From: JBLWXV01 sp048267245
GTDB lineage: Bacteria; Bdellovibrionota; Bacteriovoracia; Bacteriovoracales; Bacteriovoracaceae
NCBI GenBank assembly: GCA_048267245.1
Contig: JBLWXV010000001.1
Coordinates: forward strand, 558,001 to 622,000
Length of the DNA: 64,000 nt
Direction of reading: 5' to 3'
Below the pieces are notes generated by a model, which saw only the letters and a program-made list of their open reading frames with translations, did not search any database and was not told the origin of the DNA. Both the position numbers and the translations under genes were made by a program. Of the stretch, positions 7,093-15,613 are shown piece by piece. The number at the start of each line of letters is the position of its first letter. Position 1 is the stretch's first letter.

Positions 7093-8664
7093 ATGGAATT
7101 TCAACTTTTTAGCATTACTGGCATTCTCTTTGTTCCAGTCGTTATCGTCCTCTTTGCTGCCATGTTTGTTTCTAAGCAGTACAAGAGATGCCCTTCCAAT
7201 AAGATTCTAGTTATTTTTGGTAATGTGGGAGGAAGTGGCTCGGCAAAGTGTATTCACGGGGGTGGTGCATTTGTTATCCCACTATTGCAAGACTATACCT
7301 ACCTCACGCTTGAGCCCATTACGATTGAGATCGATCTAAGAAGTGCGCTTTCAAAAAAGAACATTCGCGTAAATGTTCCCTCTACTTTTACAGTAGGTAT
7401 CTCCACGAGAGATAATATTATGACCAATGCGGCCGAAAGACTTCTAGGTCTTGGAGTGGATGAGATTAGTGGCCAAGCTCAAGACATCATTCTAGGTCAG
7501 ATGCGTCTTGTGATTGCAACTCTTGCCATTGAAGAAATTAATCAGGATCGTGAGAAATTTCTCGATCTTGTGAATACCAATGTGAATTTAGAGCTTAATA
7601 AAATAGGTCTTGATGTTATCAACGTCAATATTAGAGATATTACCGATGAGTCTGGTTATATTGAGGCCATTGGTAAAAAAGCAGCAGCAGAGGCAATCAA
7701 TAAGGCAAGAGTCGAAGTTGCCGAGCAGGAAAAAGAGGGGGCGATCGGCGAGGCGAGTGCCGTGAGAGAAAAGCAAGTCATGGTTGCTCAGCAGGTGGCC
7801 CATTCTGAAACTGGTCAAAAAGAAGCGGAGAGAAATAAGAGAATTGCGGTTTCTCGCTTTGAGGCCGAGGGTGTTGCCGGTGAGGCGGAAGCTAAGCGTA
7901 TGCAAGTGGTTGCAGAAGCAAAAGAGAGTGCCAAGGCAGAGCAAGGAATTAAAGAGGCCCTCACTCAGCAGCGAGTCTTTATTGCTAGTCAGGAAGCTGA
8001 GTCTGTAAAAGGTGAAAATGAGGCCAAGGCCAATATTGCTGATTATGAGGCAAGTCTTAATGAGAAGAAAGCCGATGCAAAGAGAAGAGGGGAAGTCGCA
8101 CTGGCAAGAGCTCAAACTGATGTTTTTGAAGCTAAGAAGATTGAACGAATTGCTGAGTTAGAAAAGGAAGAGATCGCTCAAGAAGAAATCAATAAGAGCA
8201 AAGTTGTAATTCGCGCTGAAGCAGAAGCCGAACACACCAGAAGAATTGCTCGCGGTGAAGCTGACGCAATTCTTGCAAAATACGAAGCCGAAGCATCTGG
8301 GGTTCAAAAGGTTCTCGAGGCAAAGGCCGAAGGTTACCGCAAGCTGTTGGAGACGGTAGGTGAGAATAAATCATTAGTTCCGACTCTCTTGGTGGTTGAA
8401 CAATTGCCTGCTCTCATTGCCGAACAAGTTAAGGCCATTCAAAATCTTAAAATTGATAAGGTTACTGTTTGGGATGGTGGCCAAGGAGATGGTAAATCGA
8501 GTACCTCCGGGTTTTTAAGAAGCCTCATTGGATCCCTTCCTCCAATTCATGACCTTGCAAAGCAAGCCGGTGTCGAGCTCCCAGAGTTTTTTGGGGAACT
8601 CAAGGAAGTTCATAAACTTCATGTTGAGGAGAGTTCATCTATTGAGGAACCTCCACTGGCCTAA
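7093..8664 (+). CDS. Flotillin family protein (YuaG/YqiK-like, SPFH domain)
   Basis: A 523-residue protein. Residues about 5-25 form a membrane anchor (GILFVPVVIVLFAAMFV). A PHB/SPFH domain spans about 30-200 (FVIPLLQDYTYLTLEPITIE, LGQMRLVIATLAIEEINQDR). A very long Ala/Glu-rich coiled coil covers about 200-410 with repeated EAE and AEA units, followed by a flotillin-type C-terminal region (LVPTLLVVEQLPALIAEQVK). Bacterial flotillins scaffold membrane domains. It forms an operon with the NfeD-like gene. A convergent cytochrome gene ends only 5 bp after the stop. Confidence 0.94.
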   Translation: MEFQLFSITGILFVPVVIVLFAAMFVSKQYKRCPSNKILVIFGNVGGSGSAKCIHGGGAFVIPLLQDYTYLTLEPITIEIDLRSALSKKNIRVNVPSTFTVGISTRDNIMTNAAERLLGLGVDEISGQAQDIILGQMRLVIATLAIEEINQDREKFLDLVNTNVNLELNKIGLDVINVNIRDITDESGYIEAIGKKAAAEAINKARVEVAEQEKEGAIGEASAVREKQVMVAQQVAHSETGQKEAERNKRIAVSRFEAEGVAGEAEAKRMQVVAEAKESAKAEQGIKEALTQQRVFIASQEAESVKGENEAKANIADYEASLNEKKADAKRRGEVALARAQTDVFEAKKIERIAELEKEEIAQEEINKSKVVIRAEAEAEHTRRIARGEADAILAKYEAEASGVQKVLEAKAEGYRKLLETVGENKSLVPTLLVVEQLPALIAEQVKAIQNLKIDKVTVWDGGQGDGKSSTSGFLRSLIGSLPPIHDLAKQAGVELPEFFGELKEVHKLHVEESSSIEEPPLA

Positions 8665-8669
8665 ATACC

Positions 8670-9350
8670 CTAAATGCCAAAGATAAATTGATTGAGCTCT
8701 CTCCTCTCCATGGGTGAGAGCTTATAGGGCCATGGTGGCATTTCACCTTGGTCAACTAGGTGCTTTATTGTGACGATCTGCTCATTTGTTAAGGGAGCTC
8801 TTATCGAATTTTCACTATGGCAAGTCGTGCATGTCTTAACATTTAAAAGCTCTCTCTTATGCTTAGGCAAAGAGTGAAGTGCGACTTCACGTTTGATGCC
8901 CTTAGTTTCATGATTAATCACATGACCATAACTCTTGATAACTGCATTCCATTTCGCGATTGCGATCCTATCTCCTAGAGAAAGTGTCGCATCTACTGAA
9001 TTTAGATTTGGGCGAATAAGCCTAGGCCCCCCACTATGACATCTAATACAGGAAGCGCGGTACTCAATCTCCTCTGCATTCTCATTGAGTTGATGAAAGG
9101 TTGCGCGGTAGGGATGCTCATTCTTATCCACACGAATTTCAATATAGTCCCACTTTTGCGCGCTTAGGCCGTGATGGGATTGCTTCATTCGCCAGATGTC
9201 GATTTTCTCAGAGCTTGAAAATGTGATCTCATTAAAGACAATTCCACCCTCAGGCGTCTTTGATTCATTTGATTCGAAGACCACTGAAGGGGACCCTCCT
9301 AGAAAACCTAGAAGGGTTGCAAAGAGGCTAAAGACATTTAAAATATTCAT
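8670..9350 (-). CDS. Exported diheme c-type cytochrome
   Basis: A 226-residue protein with an N-terminal signal peptide (MNILNVFSLFATLLGFLGG) and two heme c attachment motifs, CIRCH (C101-H105) and CTTCH (C174-H178). GEMPPWP near residue 204 supplies a likely axial methionine. This indicates a periplasmic diheme electron carrier or a peroxidase-like protein; the second heme region resembles a cytochrome c domain fold. I start at the ATG at 9350 because the signal peptide begins there; a TTG at 9380 would add ten polar residues. Its start lies inside the end of the upstream exported-protein gene, so the two are coupled. Confidence 0.85.
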   Translation of the reverse strand: MNILNVFSLFATLLGFLGGSPSVVFESNESKTPEGGIVFNEITFSSSEKIDIWRMKQSHHGLSAQKWDYIEIRVDKNEHPYRATFHQLNENAEEIEYRASCIRCHSGGPRLIRPNLNSVDATLSLGDRIAIAKWNAVIKSYGHVINHETKGIKREVALHSLPKHKRELLNVKTCTTCHSENSIRAPLTNEQIVTIKHLVDQGEMPPWPYKLSPMERRELNQFIFGI

Positions 9351-9696
9351 CTTCGCCACTTGGATGGGTGAGCTTTCCAACTAGTGTTGGCATAGTCGGG
9401 GTGGGAGGACAAACTCTTGTGCGACAAAACTGCCCAAAGGCCAGCTGGTTGTTGAGACTAAAGTTTGTAATCTCAGAATTTTGATCGACTAGTTGATAGC
9501 TCTTTAGAAATGGATTCCCATTACTCTTGCCAGCAAAGACGATTTGTAGCTCTGGCGAGTTATAATAAGCTAAGACTAGTGCACCCCCCTTTTGATCTAA
9601 TGTGAGGGTCGTTTCACTCGAGAGCTCTGAAGTGCAGGTAAGTGCCATCGTCTGCCCTGATAATGCGATTAGTGAACTCAAAATCAAACCTTTCAT
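9328..9696 (-). CDS. Small exported protein of unknown function
   Basis: A 122-residue protein with a Sec signal peptide (MKGLILSSLIALSGQTMALT) and an AGGAGAAAAAG ribosome-binding site. The mature part has four cysteines (TCTSEL, FCRTRVC, FKCL), suggesting two disulfides. No family is recognised. Its 3' end overlaps the diheme cytochrome start by 23 bases, implying one transcript. It is divergent from a LysR-type regulator 90 bp away, which may control this pair. Confidence 0.75.
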   Translation of the reverse strand: MKGLILSSLIALSGQTMALTCTSELSSETTLTLDQKGGALVLAYYNSPELQIVFAGKSNGNPFLKSYQLVDQNSEITNFSLNNQLAFGQFCRTRVCPPTPTMPTLVGKLTHPSGEDEYFKCL

Positions 9697-9762
9697 CTTT
9701 TTCTCCTGGTTGTTGGTGACTTTTTATAGGCTTTGCATGAGCTATTTGAATAATTAATTAGA

Positions 9763-9778
9763 TTAATGTATGTATTAA
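9763..9778. promoter_or_regulatory. Possible LysR operator
   Basis: TTAATGTATGTATTAA has perfect TTAAT/ATTAA arms and fits a T-N11-A spacing. It lies just upstream of the LysR gene at 9787 and between it and the divergent exported-protein/cytochrome pair. The surroundings are very AT-rich, so such a palindrome can arise by chance. Confidence 0.35.
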
Positions 9779-9786
9779 ATTAATTT

Positions 9787-10623
9787 ATGGATATAAAGAC
9801 TGAAGATCTAAAGGCATTTCTCGCAGTTCAAAGCTATGGCAGTTTTACCAAAGCCTCCGTCTCGTTGGGGTTAACTCAACCGGCGCTTAGTTTAAAAATT
9901 GCGAGACTCGAGGAGCTTTTAAAGTCTCCTCTCTTTATTAGGCACCCGAGAAAACTTGAGCTGACTTCTAGCGGCGAGCAACTGCTCTGTTTTGCTAAAG
10001 AAAGTATCGCTCACCAAGAGAGCTTTTTAGCAAGTTTCGATCAGTTTCAGAGCGAGCTCGCTGGAGTGGTTCGCATCGCTGGCTACTCGTCGGTCATGCG
10101 CTCAATTATTATCAAGCGCTCAGCACCGATTTCACTTAGTAGCGAAAAGGTAAGTATAGAGTACCAGTCATGTGAGATGTTTGAACTAGAGGAGAGGGTG
10201 CGCTCAAATCAGGCCGACATTATAGTCACAGACTACTTTCCTGATCTCCCCAATTGTGAGCAGGAGCAAATTGGTGAAGAGGAATATGTCATTATAGAGT
10301 CACAGAAACACAAGAATATTCCAAATGTTTATCTCGATCATACGCCCTTAGATAATGCGACCGATTCATACTTTAAGAGCTTAGGGCTTAAGCAAGATTA
10401 TAGGCGTGCTTATATGGGTGAGGTCTACAGTATCATTGATGGTGTGGCCCTGGGGCTTGGGAGGGCGGTCATGAGTCGTCACCTAGTTGATGCTGATAAG
10501 AGATTTAGAATCCTAAAGAAAAAGCAAAAGTACTCACGACCGATTGTCGTGAGCTATCTTAAGCAAAATTATTATGGACCCCTTCATTTGAGGGTACTCG
10601 ATTCATTAAGGAATAACATTTAG
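9787..10623 (+). CDS. LysR-family transcriptional regulator
   Basis: A 278-residue LysR-type regulator, slightly short for the family. The HTH region is IKTEDLKAFLAVQSYGSFT with LGLTQPALSLKIARLEELL and LFIRHPRKLELTSSGEQLL. A divergent effector domain follows (VVRIAGYSSVMRSIIIKRS, IVTDYFPDLPNCEQ). No clear ribosome-binding site precedes the ATG. It faces away from the exported-protein/diheme-cytochrome pair, which is its most likely target. The last 18 bases overlap the convergent lipoprotein gene. Confidence 0.92.
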   Translation: MDIKTEDLKAFLAVQSYGSFTKASVSLGLTQPALSLKIARLEELLKSPLFIRHPRKLELTSSGEQLLCFAKESIAHQESFLASFDQFQSELAGVVRIAGYSSVMRSIIIKRSAPISLSSEKVSIEYQSCEMFELEERVRSNQADIIVTDYFPDLPNCEQEQIGEEEYVIIESQKHKNIPNVYLDHTPLDNATDSYFKSLGLKQDYRRAYMGEVYSIIDGVALGLGRAVMSRHLVDADKRFRILKKKQKYSRPIVVSYLKQNYYGPLHLRVLDSLRNNI

Positions 10624-11229
10624 AACGGCCGTGGCCGTTGTTATCACGCCATCTCCACTAGAACTATCAAGGTTCATTTCGATATCTAGAATATTCTCAA
10701 TTATGAGATCTGCCTCTTCAATGCCGCCAGTAAAGCCAGTCAACTCTGTCGAATCGCGCACGGCCCCAGTGTAGCAGTGAGGATTTTTAAATTCTCCGCT
10801 ACCATCGCTAGTATAGGCACAGTCAATGTCGTTGTTGATTTTGAGGTAGAGCTTTAGATCACTTCCTGCATTTCCAGTTGTTGCAATTGTGCTTGGAAGT
10901 TCAAGGTCGAGCGCGGAGTTTAGAGTGAGCGTAAGGTCATAATTCTTGTCTCCATCAGCACCGCCATTTTTTCTAGAGGCCTTAAGTGTCACTTTATCAC
11001 TTTCTACTTTAGAACTTGAAAGCAGGTTGCCAGGAATTAAAATCACACTTCCACTACAAGTCATCTCGACATTTTCTCCGACTTCAAGAAATGTACAGTC
11101 TGGAGAAGTCTTAACAGCGCTCTCTGAAGTAGTCGCTGCCTTCTTGCTACTATCTTCCATGAAGTCATCATTGCGACCGCAGGAAAATAGAGCCAAGGTG
11201 ATCAATGTCATCAGGGTGAAATTCTTCAT
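10606..11229 (-). CDS. Lipoprotein of unknown function
   Basis: A 207-residue protein with a type II signal peptide (LITLALFSC, lipidated Cys at about residue 17), then a low-complexity linker (EDSSKKAATTSESAVKTS) and a predicted beta-rich domain. One pair of cysteines (DCTFLEV, MTCSG) lies near the start, another at DCAYTSDG and PHCYTG. No family is recognised. The gene overlaps the end of the convergent LysR gene by 18 bases. Confidence 0.75.
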   Translation of the reverse strand: MKNFTLMTLITLALFSCGRNDDFMEDSSKKAATTSESAVKTSPDCTFLEVGENVEMTCSGSVILIPGNLLSSSKVESDKVTLKASRKNGGADGDKNYDLTLTLNSALDLELPSTIATTGNAGSDLKLYLKINNDIDCAYTSDGSGEFKNPHCYTGAVRDSTELTGFTGGIEEADLIIENILDIEMNLDSSSGDGVITTATAVLNVIP

Positions 11230-11320
11230 AGTGTCTCTCCTAGTAAGTAATACTTACAAGGTTGATGCCATCTTTTAGGCCATTATGGACACAATATTGA
11301 CGAGTATTCCGAGCGACTGT

Positions 11321-11968
11321 CTAAAGACTAGACACTTTTAGAATATTTGAAAGCCACTGAACAAACTCTTTAGAGCAGTGAAATTGCTCATCCCCAAGAA
11401 CACACTCAGCCTCTTGCCAGTGTCCGTGCCAACTGGCCCTAATCCCCTTGGCGCCTGCATTCTTGGCCGCAAGCATATCGTGCTCATGATCACCCACCAT
11501 GTAGATCTCTGAGGGGTTACATTCAAACAGTTTTGCAATATTCAAAAGACCTTCACTATCTGGTTTGGGTTTAGAGACGCAGTCACCACTCAAGTGAAAG
11601 TCAATGTAGGGGGCGAGACCTGAAGAGTTAATGATAATCTTCGAGGACTCCATCGGACGACTTGTCCAAATCGCAACTTTTGCTTCCTGGGATTTTAATA
11701 GTTCAAGGCAATCTAGCATATGATCGTAGGCCTTGATAATCTCTGCATCACTTCTAGAGAGTGCCACAAGTGAGTCGAGTGCAAAGGGTAGGTGATCGGC
11801 GGACAAGTATTTCGCTAGAAATTTTGCCGGGTGCTCACGAAGTGCCTCACGCTTGAGGTCTTGGGTGAGAGCAAGTCCTTCTTTTTGAAGCAAATTATCA
11901 AGTGCGAGAAAGTAGTAATGAAATGAATCGACGAGGGTGCCGTCTAAGTCAAAGATCCAATATCTCAA
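11321..11968 (-). CDS. HAD-superfamily hydrolase (phosphoglycolate phosphatase-like)
   Basis: A 215-residue HAD phosphatase. Motif I is FDLDGTLVDS (nucleophile D7, acid D9), a helical cap follows, motif II is VAIWTSRP, the conserved Lys lies in CVSKPKPDSEG, and motif IV is YMVGDHEHDMLAAKNAG. This is the standard subfamily IA order of phosphoglycolate and related sugar-phosphate phosphatases. The exact substrate is unknown. It is the first gene on its strand after the lipoprotein at 10606-11229 and appears to be transcribed alone. Confidence 0.92.
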   Translation of the reverse strand: MRYWIFDLDGTLVDSFHYYFLALDNLLQKEGLALTQDLKREALREHPAKFLAKYLSADHLPFALDSLVALSRSDAEIIKAYDHMLDCLELLKSQEAKVAIWTSRPMESSKIIINSSGLAPYIDFHLSGDCVSKPKPDSEGLLNIAKLFECNPSEIYMVGDHEHDMLAAKNAGAKGIRASWHGHWQEAECVLGDEQFHCSKEFVQWLSNILKVSSL

Positions 11969-12089
11969 TATGAATACTCATCAGAAAAAGTTTTATTTAG
12001 CTATTATAGCTATTTCTTGTCTCGATTGACTATGGCCACGTCCACGAAAGCTCCTAATCTATGCTAACATTAAGCTAAGTGAGGTCTAT

Positions 12090-12806
12090 ATGAATCAATA
12101 TTCAGCAATGAATCGAAGTCAGACGGCAATCTCAGAAGAGAATGCTCGCTTTATGAGTGGAGTGTATAAGTGGATGTCACTTGGAATTCTACTTACTGGA
12201 ATCATTTCCTATTTTGTCGCCAATACTCCAGAAATAATGAATGTCCTTCTTCAAAATAGATTTATCTTCGTTATTCTTTTGATTGCTCAAATAGGCACAG
12301 TTCTCTTTCTTTCATTGAAGATCAAGCAATTAAGCCCAACCGCGGCTACTTTGATCTACTTTCTCTATGCGGCGCTAACTGGTCTTACTTTCTCGGCCAT
12401 TTTTATCATTTATACGAACGAGAGTATTCAGGGGGCGTTTCTTGTTACAACATTTAGCTTTGCCGGATTGAGCGCCTTTGGTTACATGACTAAGCGTGAC
12501 CTTGGTCCGATTGGAACCTTTCTTCATATGGGACTGTGGGGTCTTATCGGGTTTGGCATTCTCTCGCTATTTTTTCCCACATTAATGTCTGGCAGACTTG
12601 AGATGATCTATAGCTTAGTGGGAATTGTTGTCTTTGCCGGGCTCACGGCCTATGACACGCAGAAGATTAAAAACTCAAATATTATCGGAAATGAAGGTAG
12701 CGCCGAAGACCATAAGGAGACAATTATAGGTGCTCTGACGCTTTATCTTGATTTTATAAATCTCTTCCTAATGATTTTGCGACTGACTGGAAATCGTAGA
12801 AGATAA
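12090..12806 (+). CDS. Bax inhibitor-1/YccA family membrane protein
   Basis: A 238-residue protein with about seven membrane segments and a short polar N-terminus (SAMNRSQTAISEENARFMSG). Characteristic motifs are FMSGVYKWMSLGILLTG, FLYAALTGLTFSAIF, FSFAGLSAFGYMTKRD and AYDTQKIK near the end, where the family has paired acidic residues forming a pH-sensitive calcium leak. YccA members interact with FtsH in E. coli; that role is not shown here. GTGAGG upstream is a usable ribosome-binding site. It ends one base before the convergent ATP-grasp gene. Confidence 0.93.
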   Translation: MNQYSAMNRSQTAISEENARFMSGVYKWMSLGILLTGIISYFVANTPEIMNVLLQNRFIFVILLIAQIGTVLFLSLKIKQLSPTAATLIYFLYAALTGLTFSAIFIIYTNESIQGAFLVTTFSFAGLSAFGYMTKRDLGPIGTFLHMGLWGLIGFGILSLFFPTLMSGRLEMIYSLVGIVVFAGLTAYDTQKIKNSNIIGNEGSAEDHKETIIGALTLYLDFINLFLMILRLTGNRRR

Positions 12807-12807
12807 G

Positions 12808-14556
12808 CTACTGGAGAAGCAAAACTCCACGCATAAGCTGCGCGCAGTTTTGATTGGAGGGCGACGGTCTAATCATCACTGTCGCCTCAAACCCGTTAGA
12901 CGATATATTTACTTTCCCGTCACCATCCATTCCCACCACTCTGGCCCAGGGAACATTGGAGACAATAGTCTCTTTACTGACGTTAGAGATTACTCGAATA
13001 TCTCCGATATGACCTTCAATAGTTGAAAGGGTGTTGTATTCTTGCCAAATGTAGCGAGCCGGATTTTCCCTAACTTCTTTCAGGAGCTCTTCTATTTGAT
13101 CGGGTGGAGTTTTGGGCCCAACATAGACTCCCTTGCCACCGCGACCATCTACTACTTTGACGACGTACTTTTCAAAATTGCCAAAGACTTCTCTTATGGC
13201 CTCTTCATCAATGGCACCAAGCTTTGCAAAGCTTCCACTGGGCATATTGCCAAGAATTGGCTTTTCTCCCAGGTAGTATTCGATTAGCTTGTCCACATAA
13301 ATATAAAATTCCTTATCACCAATAAACTCAGTACCAGTAGAGTTAGTAATTGAGAGTTGTCCCTTTTTAAGGGCCTTTGTCAGTCCCTTTAGGCCTCCCA
13401 TCTTATCAAAGTCGCTCTCCCAGGGATTAACCTTGCGAATTACAGCCTCAAGTCTTTTGATCTTTATCTCCCCACTCATCGAATCAGGCTTTAGGGCCGA
13501 CTTGAGATTTTCCTTTTGAGCATCTGTAAGTGCTCCCTCTTCTAACAACCATTGGGCTTCTTCAACAGCTCTGTAAGTTCTATTGGCGGGATGACTAGGT
13601 TCAAGGTCTTGAGGGTTCATATTGGCAATGAGGTGGCCAACACGCTGTGGTTTGGCACCTTTAAACTTCAAATAAAAGACTCCACTCTCAGTAACCTTGA
13701 GCTTGGGATACTTTTTTGAATCGGCGTGATCTTTATAAGGATCAATTGTTACGGTCTCAATACCATGCTCTTTCATGATCTCACGCGTGCGTTTATCTTC
13801 GTTGTCGGCGGCCATGCTGTGAGGGTATTGAACAGCAATAGCAATGCCCCCATTTTTACTAGCAGCTTTTTTATAGCTAGCTGTGATCTGGCGATAGAAG
13901 GATTTTGGACTTGGGCTTCCTATTACTTCTTGATACTCAGGCATGTAGTTGTCGAGAATCTCTCTGGCCTTATTTAAGTCTCCCATACCACCAATGAAGG
14001 ATGGGTTATCTTCGACAACTAAAAATCGCCCTTCTGGAAAGTCCTCAGTGGGTGGCCCTCTAATAATATCTGGCCCATACCAAAAGTTTAAGTTCTCTGG
14101 TTTGATATTCTCTTCCCAATCAGCTTCGTGTGAGCGGTTAATGATGCGAGTGAGAACATCTTTGGGAATTATGCCGTCTTTTAAATATTTCTTTTTGCCT
14201 GAGTAGTGATCTTTGAGAAAGGCCCTAAGAGCTTGGGAGCGCTGATTGACTCCGGCCTGTATGGTTGCATACTCATCCTCGGCCAGAACTCTTGGTAACA
14301 TCAAGAGGGCATTGTCACCTTGAAAGTCTTTTAGACTCTTTTCTTGGAGCTCGCGCTTTTGCTCATCTGAGAGACTTTTGTAGAGTTCGATCACTCCGCG
14401 GTAAACAGGTCGAACTTGGCCGTTGTCCCCAGTTGTGCCATAGACTTCGTCAAAACCATCTACACCTGCTAGAGAGCGATAACTAGCGTTTTGGCAGCCT
14501 TGAAAGATAAGGGTAAAAAGCAAAAAAGTTAGGGTTACAATTTTAAAATTTGTCAC
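12808..14556 (-). CDS. Lipoprotein with a circularly permuted ATP-grasp-type domain
   Basis: A 582-residue protein. It begins with a lipoprotein signal peptide (TFLLFTLIFQGC, Cys21), so it should be exported and membrane-anchored. The body resembles circularly permuted ATP-grasp proteins (DUF404/DUF407 family, CP_ATPgrasp): FLVVEDNPSFIGGMG, a central IAVQYPHSMAADNE segment, and near residue 475 a nucleotide-loop-like YVVKVVDGRGGKGVYVGP, then EYNTLSTIEGHIGDIRVI. Family members form peptide-like bonds using ATP and are normally cytoplasmic. Export of an ATP-dependent ligase is odd because the periplasm lacks ATP. It lies 40 bp downstream of the GH25 lipoprotein gene on the same strand. The function is unknown. 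Confidence 0.72.
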   Translation of the reverse strand: MTNFKIVTLTFLLFTLIFQGCQNASYRSLAGVDGFDEVYGTTGDNGQVRPVYRGVIELYKSLSDEQKRELQEKSLKDFQGDNALLMLPRVLAEDEYATIQAGVNQRSQALRAFLKDHYSGKKKYLKDGIIPKDVLTRIINRSHEADWEENIKPENLNFWYGPDIIRGPPTEDFPEGRFLVVEDNPSFIGGMGDLNKAREILDNYMPEYQEVIGSPSPKSFYRQITASYKKAASKNGGIAIAVQYPHSMAADNEDKRTREIMKEHGIETVTIDPYKDHADSKKYPKLKVTESGVFYLKFKGAKPQRVGHLIANMNPQDLEPSHPANRTYRAVEEAQWLLEEGALTDAQKENLKSALKPDSMSGEIKIKRLEAVIRKVNPWESDFDKMGGLKGLTKALKKGQLSITNSTGTEFIGDKEFYIYVDKLIEYYLGEKPILGNMPSGSFAKLGAIDEEAIREVFGNFEKYVVKVVDGRGGKGVYVGPKTPPDQIEELLKEVRENPARYIWQEYNTLSTIEGHIGDIRVISNVSKETIVSNVPWARVVGMDGDGKVNISSNGFEATVMIRPSPSNQNCAQLMRGVLLLQ

Positions 14557-14596
14557 CCTAACTTATCGTATGAAAAGCGAATATTATTTAGAAATT

Positions 14597-15463
14597 TTAG
14601 AGATCACTCCAAGCGGCTTCTAACTCACTTCTAGTTCCATTGAAGACGTTTACATCCATGTCAAACTTTGTTCCTGGGACGTTATAGAGACAAGAGCCAG
14701 TCTTAGTACAATTGATTTCACTAGAAAATTGCCAGAGAAAGTAGTTTGGCCAAATTCCAGCAGGGTAGTCAGTTACTGTTGCCTTGAAGCGCGCATACCA
14801 GAGTTTAGACTGTTGAAAGAGAGCATTGTTTTTTACTCTCGTGTTGAGAAGTTTTGTCGTCGAGTGATTGGCGTAGACCACAGGAATGCGACCTGTTTGC
14901 TCGTAGACATATTCCATAAAGACTTCTGCCTCATCAATAGTCATAAAACTACCTGAAGTAGTGTCTTCAAGGTCTAGAACCATAAGTGTATCTGGATCAT
15001 CCTCGATTAATGAGAGAAAGAGTTTTGCCTGGGCAATTGTATTGCCTGGACGCCCTAAGTGATACGCCCCCCAGAGGTAACCTCTAGACTTGGCGATGGC
15101 ACGTCTAGACTTGTAGAGACTATCGACTCTGCTACCAATACTAGAGCGGTGAATCACCCCAACTACTTTTGAATCAGTTGCCATTTTATCCCAGTCAATT
15201 GAGTTGCCCTCGTAGGCATCGATGACAATTGTGGTTGAGGATTTATTCCATGGGCGATTAAGCGAGGTGAGGTCGGTCTCCTCATCATTGCCATTCCCTG
15301 GATTAGTTGTGCCAGTATCAGTATCGCATTTGGCGGTTTGTTCGGCGCTTAGGGCAGAGGTGCTCCCATCTTTATCCTTAGCACAAGGATCGTCTTGTAC
15401 GCAGGAAACCGAAATTAGAGTAATAACTAGGAGTAAGAAATTGAGTGTGTTTTTTGTCTTCAT
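14597..15463 (-). CDS. GH25 muramidase-like lipoprotein
   Basis: A 288-residue protein with a lipoprotein signal peptide (LLVITLISVSC, Cys21), an acidic Ser/Thr/Gly linker to about residue 70, then a GH25 lysozyme domain. Motifs are IDAYEGNSIDWDK (D82), GVIHRSSIGSRVDS, GAYHLGRPGNT, LDLED (E166, expected catalytic acid), VVYANHSTTKLL, LWYARF and FDMDVNVFNGT. GH25 enzymes cleave the beta-1,4 bond between MurNAc and GlcNAc in peptidoglycan. Lipidation would tether it in the envelope. It is followed after 40 bp by the exported ATP-grasp lipoprotein. Whether it acts on own or foreign wall cannot be told. Confidence 0.88.
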   Translation of the reverse strand: MKTKNTLNFLLLVITLISVSCVQDDPCAKDKDGSTSALSAEQTAKCDTDTGTTNPGNGNDEETDLTSLNRPWNKSSTTIVIDAYEGNSIDWDKMATDSKVVGVIHRSSIGSRVDSLYKSRRAIAKSRGYLWGAYHLGRPGNTIAQAKLFLSLIEDDPDTLMVLDLEDTTSGSFMTIDEAEVFMEYVYEQTGRIPVVYANHSTTKLLNTRVKNNALFQQSKLWYARFKATVTDYPAGIWPNYFLWQFSSEINCTKTGSCLYNVPGTKFDMDVNVFNGTRSELEAAWSDL

Positions 15464-15542
15464 GCCCTGTTGATCGGCTCTTCAGGGCTTTACTTTACAA
15501 ATTCTTGATGGAGTTAAAGGCTCGGTTGTCCTCAGGAAATAT

Positions 15543-15584
15543 GCTTAAAACTGGCCATTCTGTGGAAACAGGCCAGTTTTAAGC
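15543..15584 (-). terminator. Perfect 14-bp hairpin downstream of tag
   Basis: GCTTAAAACTGGCC and GGCCAGTTTTAAGC form a perfect 14-bp stem around a 14-nt loop. It lies 30 bp beyond the tag stop codon and before the GH25 gene on the same strand. The A- and T-rich lower stem suits termination in either direction, although no long T-tract follows. Confidence 0.6.
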
Positions 15585-15613
15585 CAGGTTGAGTGGTTTC
15601 AAAGTAATTTAAT

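Noticed and set aside
7588..8115. 175-residue open frame antisense to flotillin
   Set aside because: It mirrors the Ala/Glu-rich coiled-coil repeats, which give few stops on the opposite strand; the sequence is Leu/Ser/Cys-rich nonsense.
13949..14206. Frames antisense to the ATP-grasp gene
   Set aside because: Shadow frames of a coherent 582-residue coding sequence without own initiation signals.
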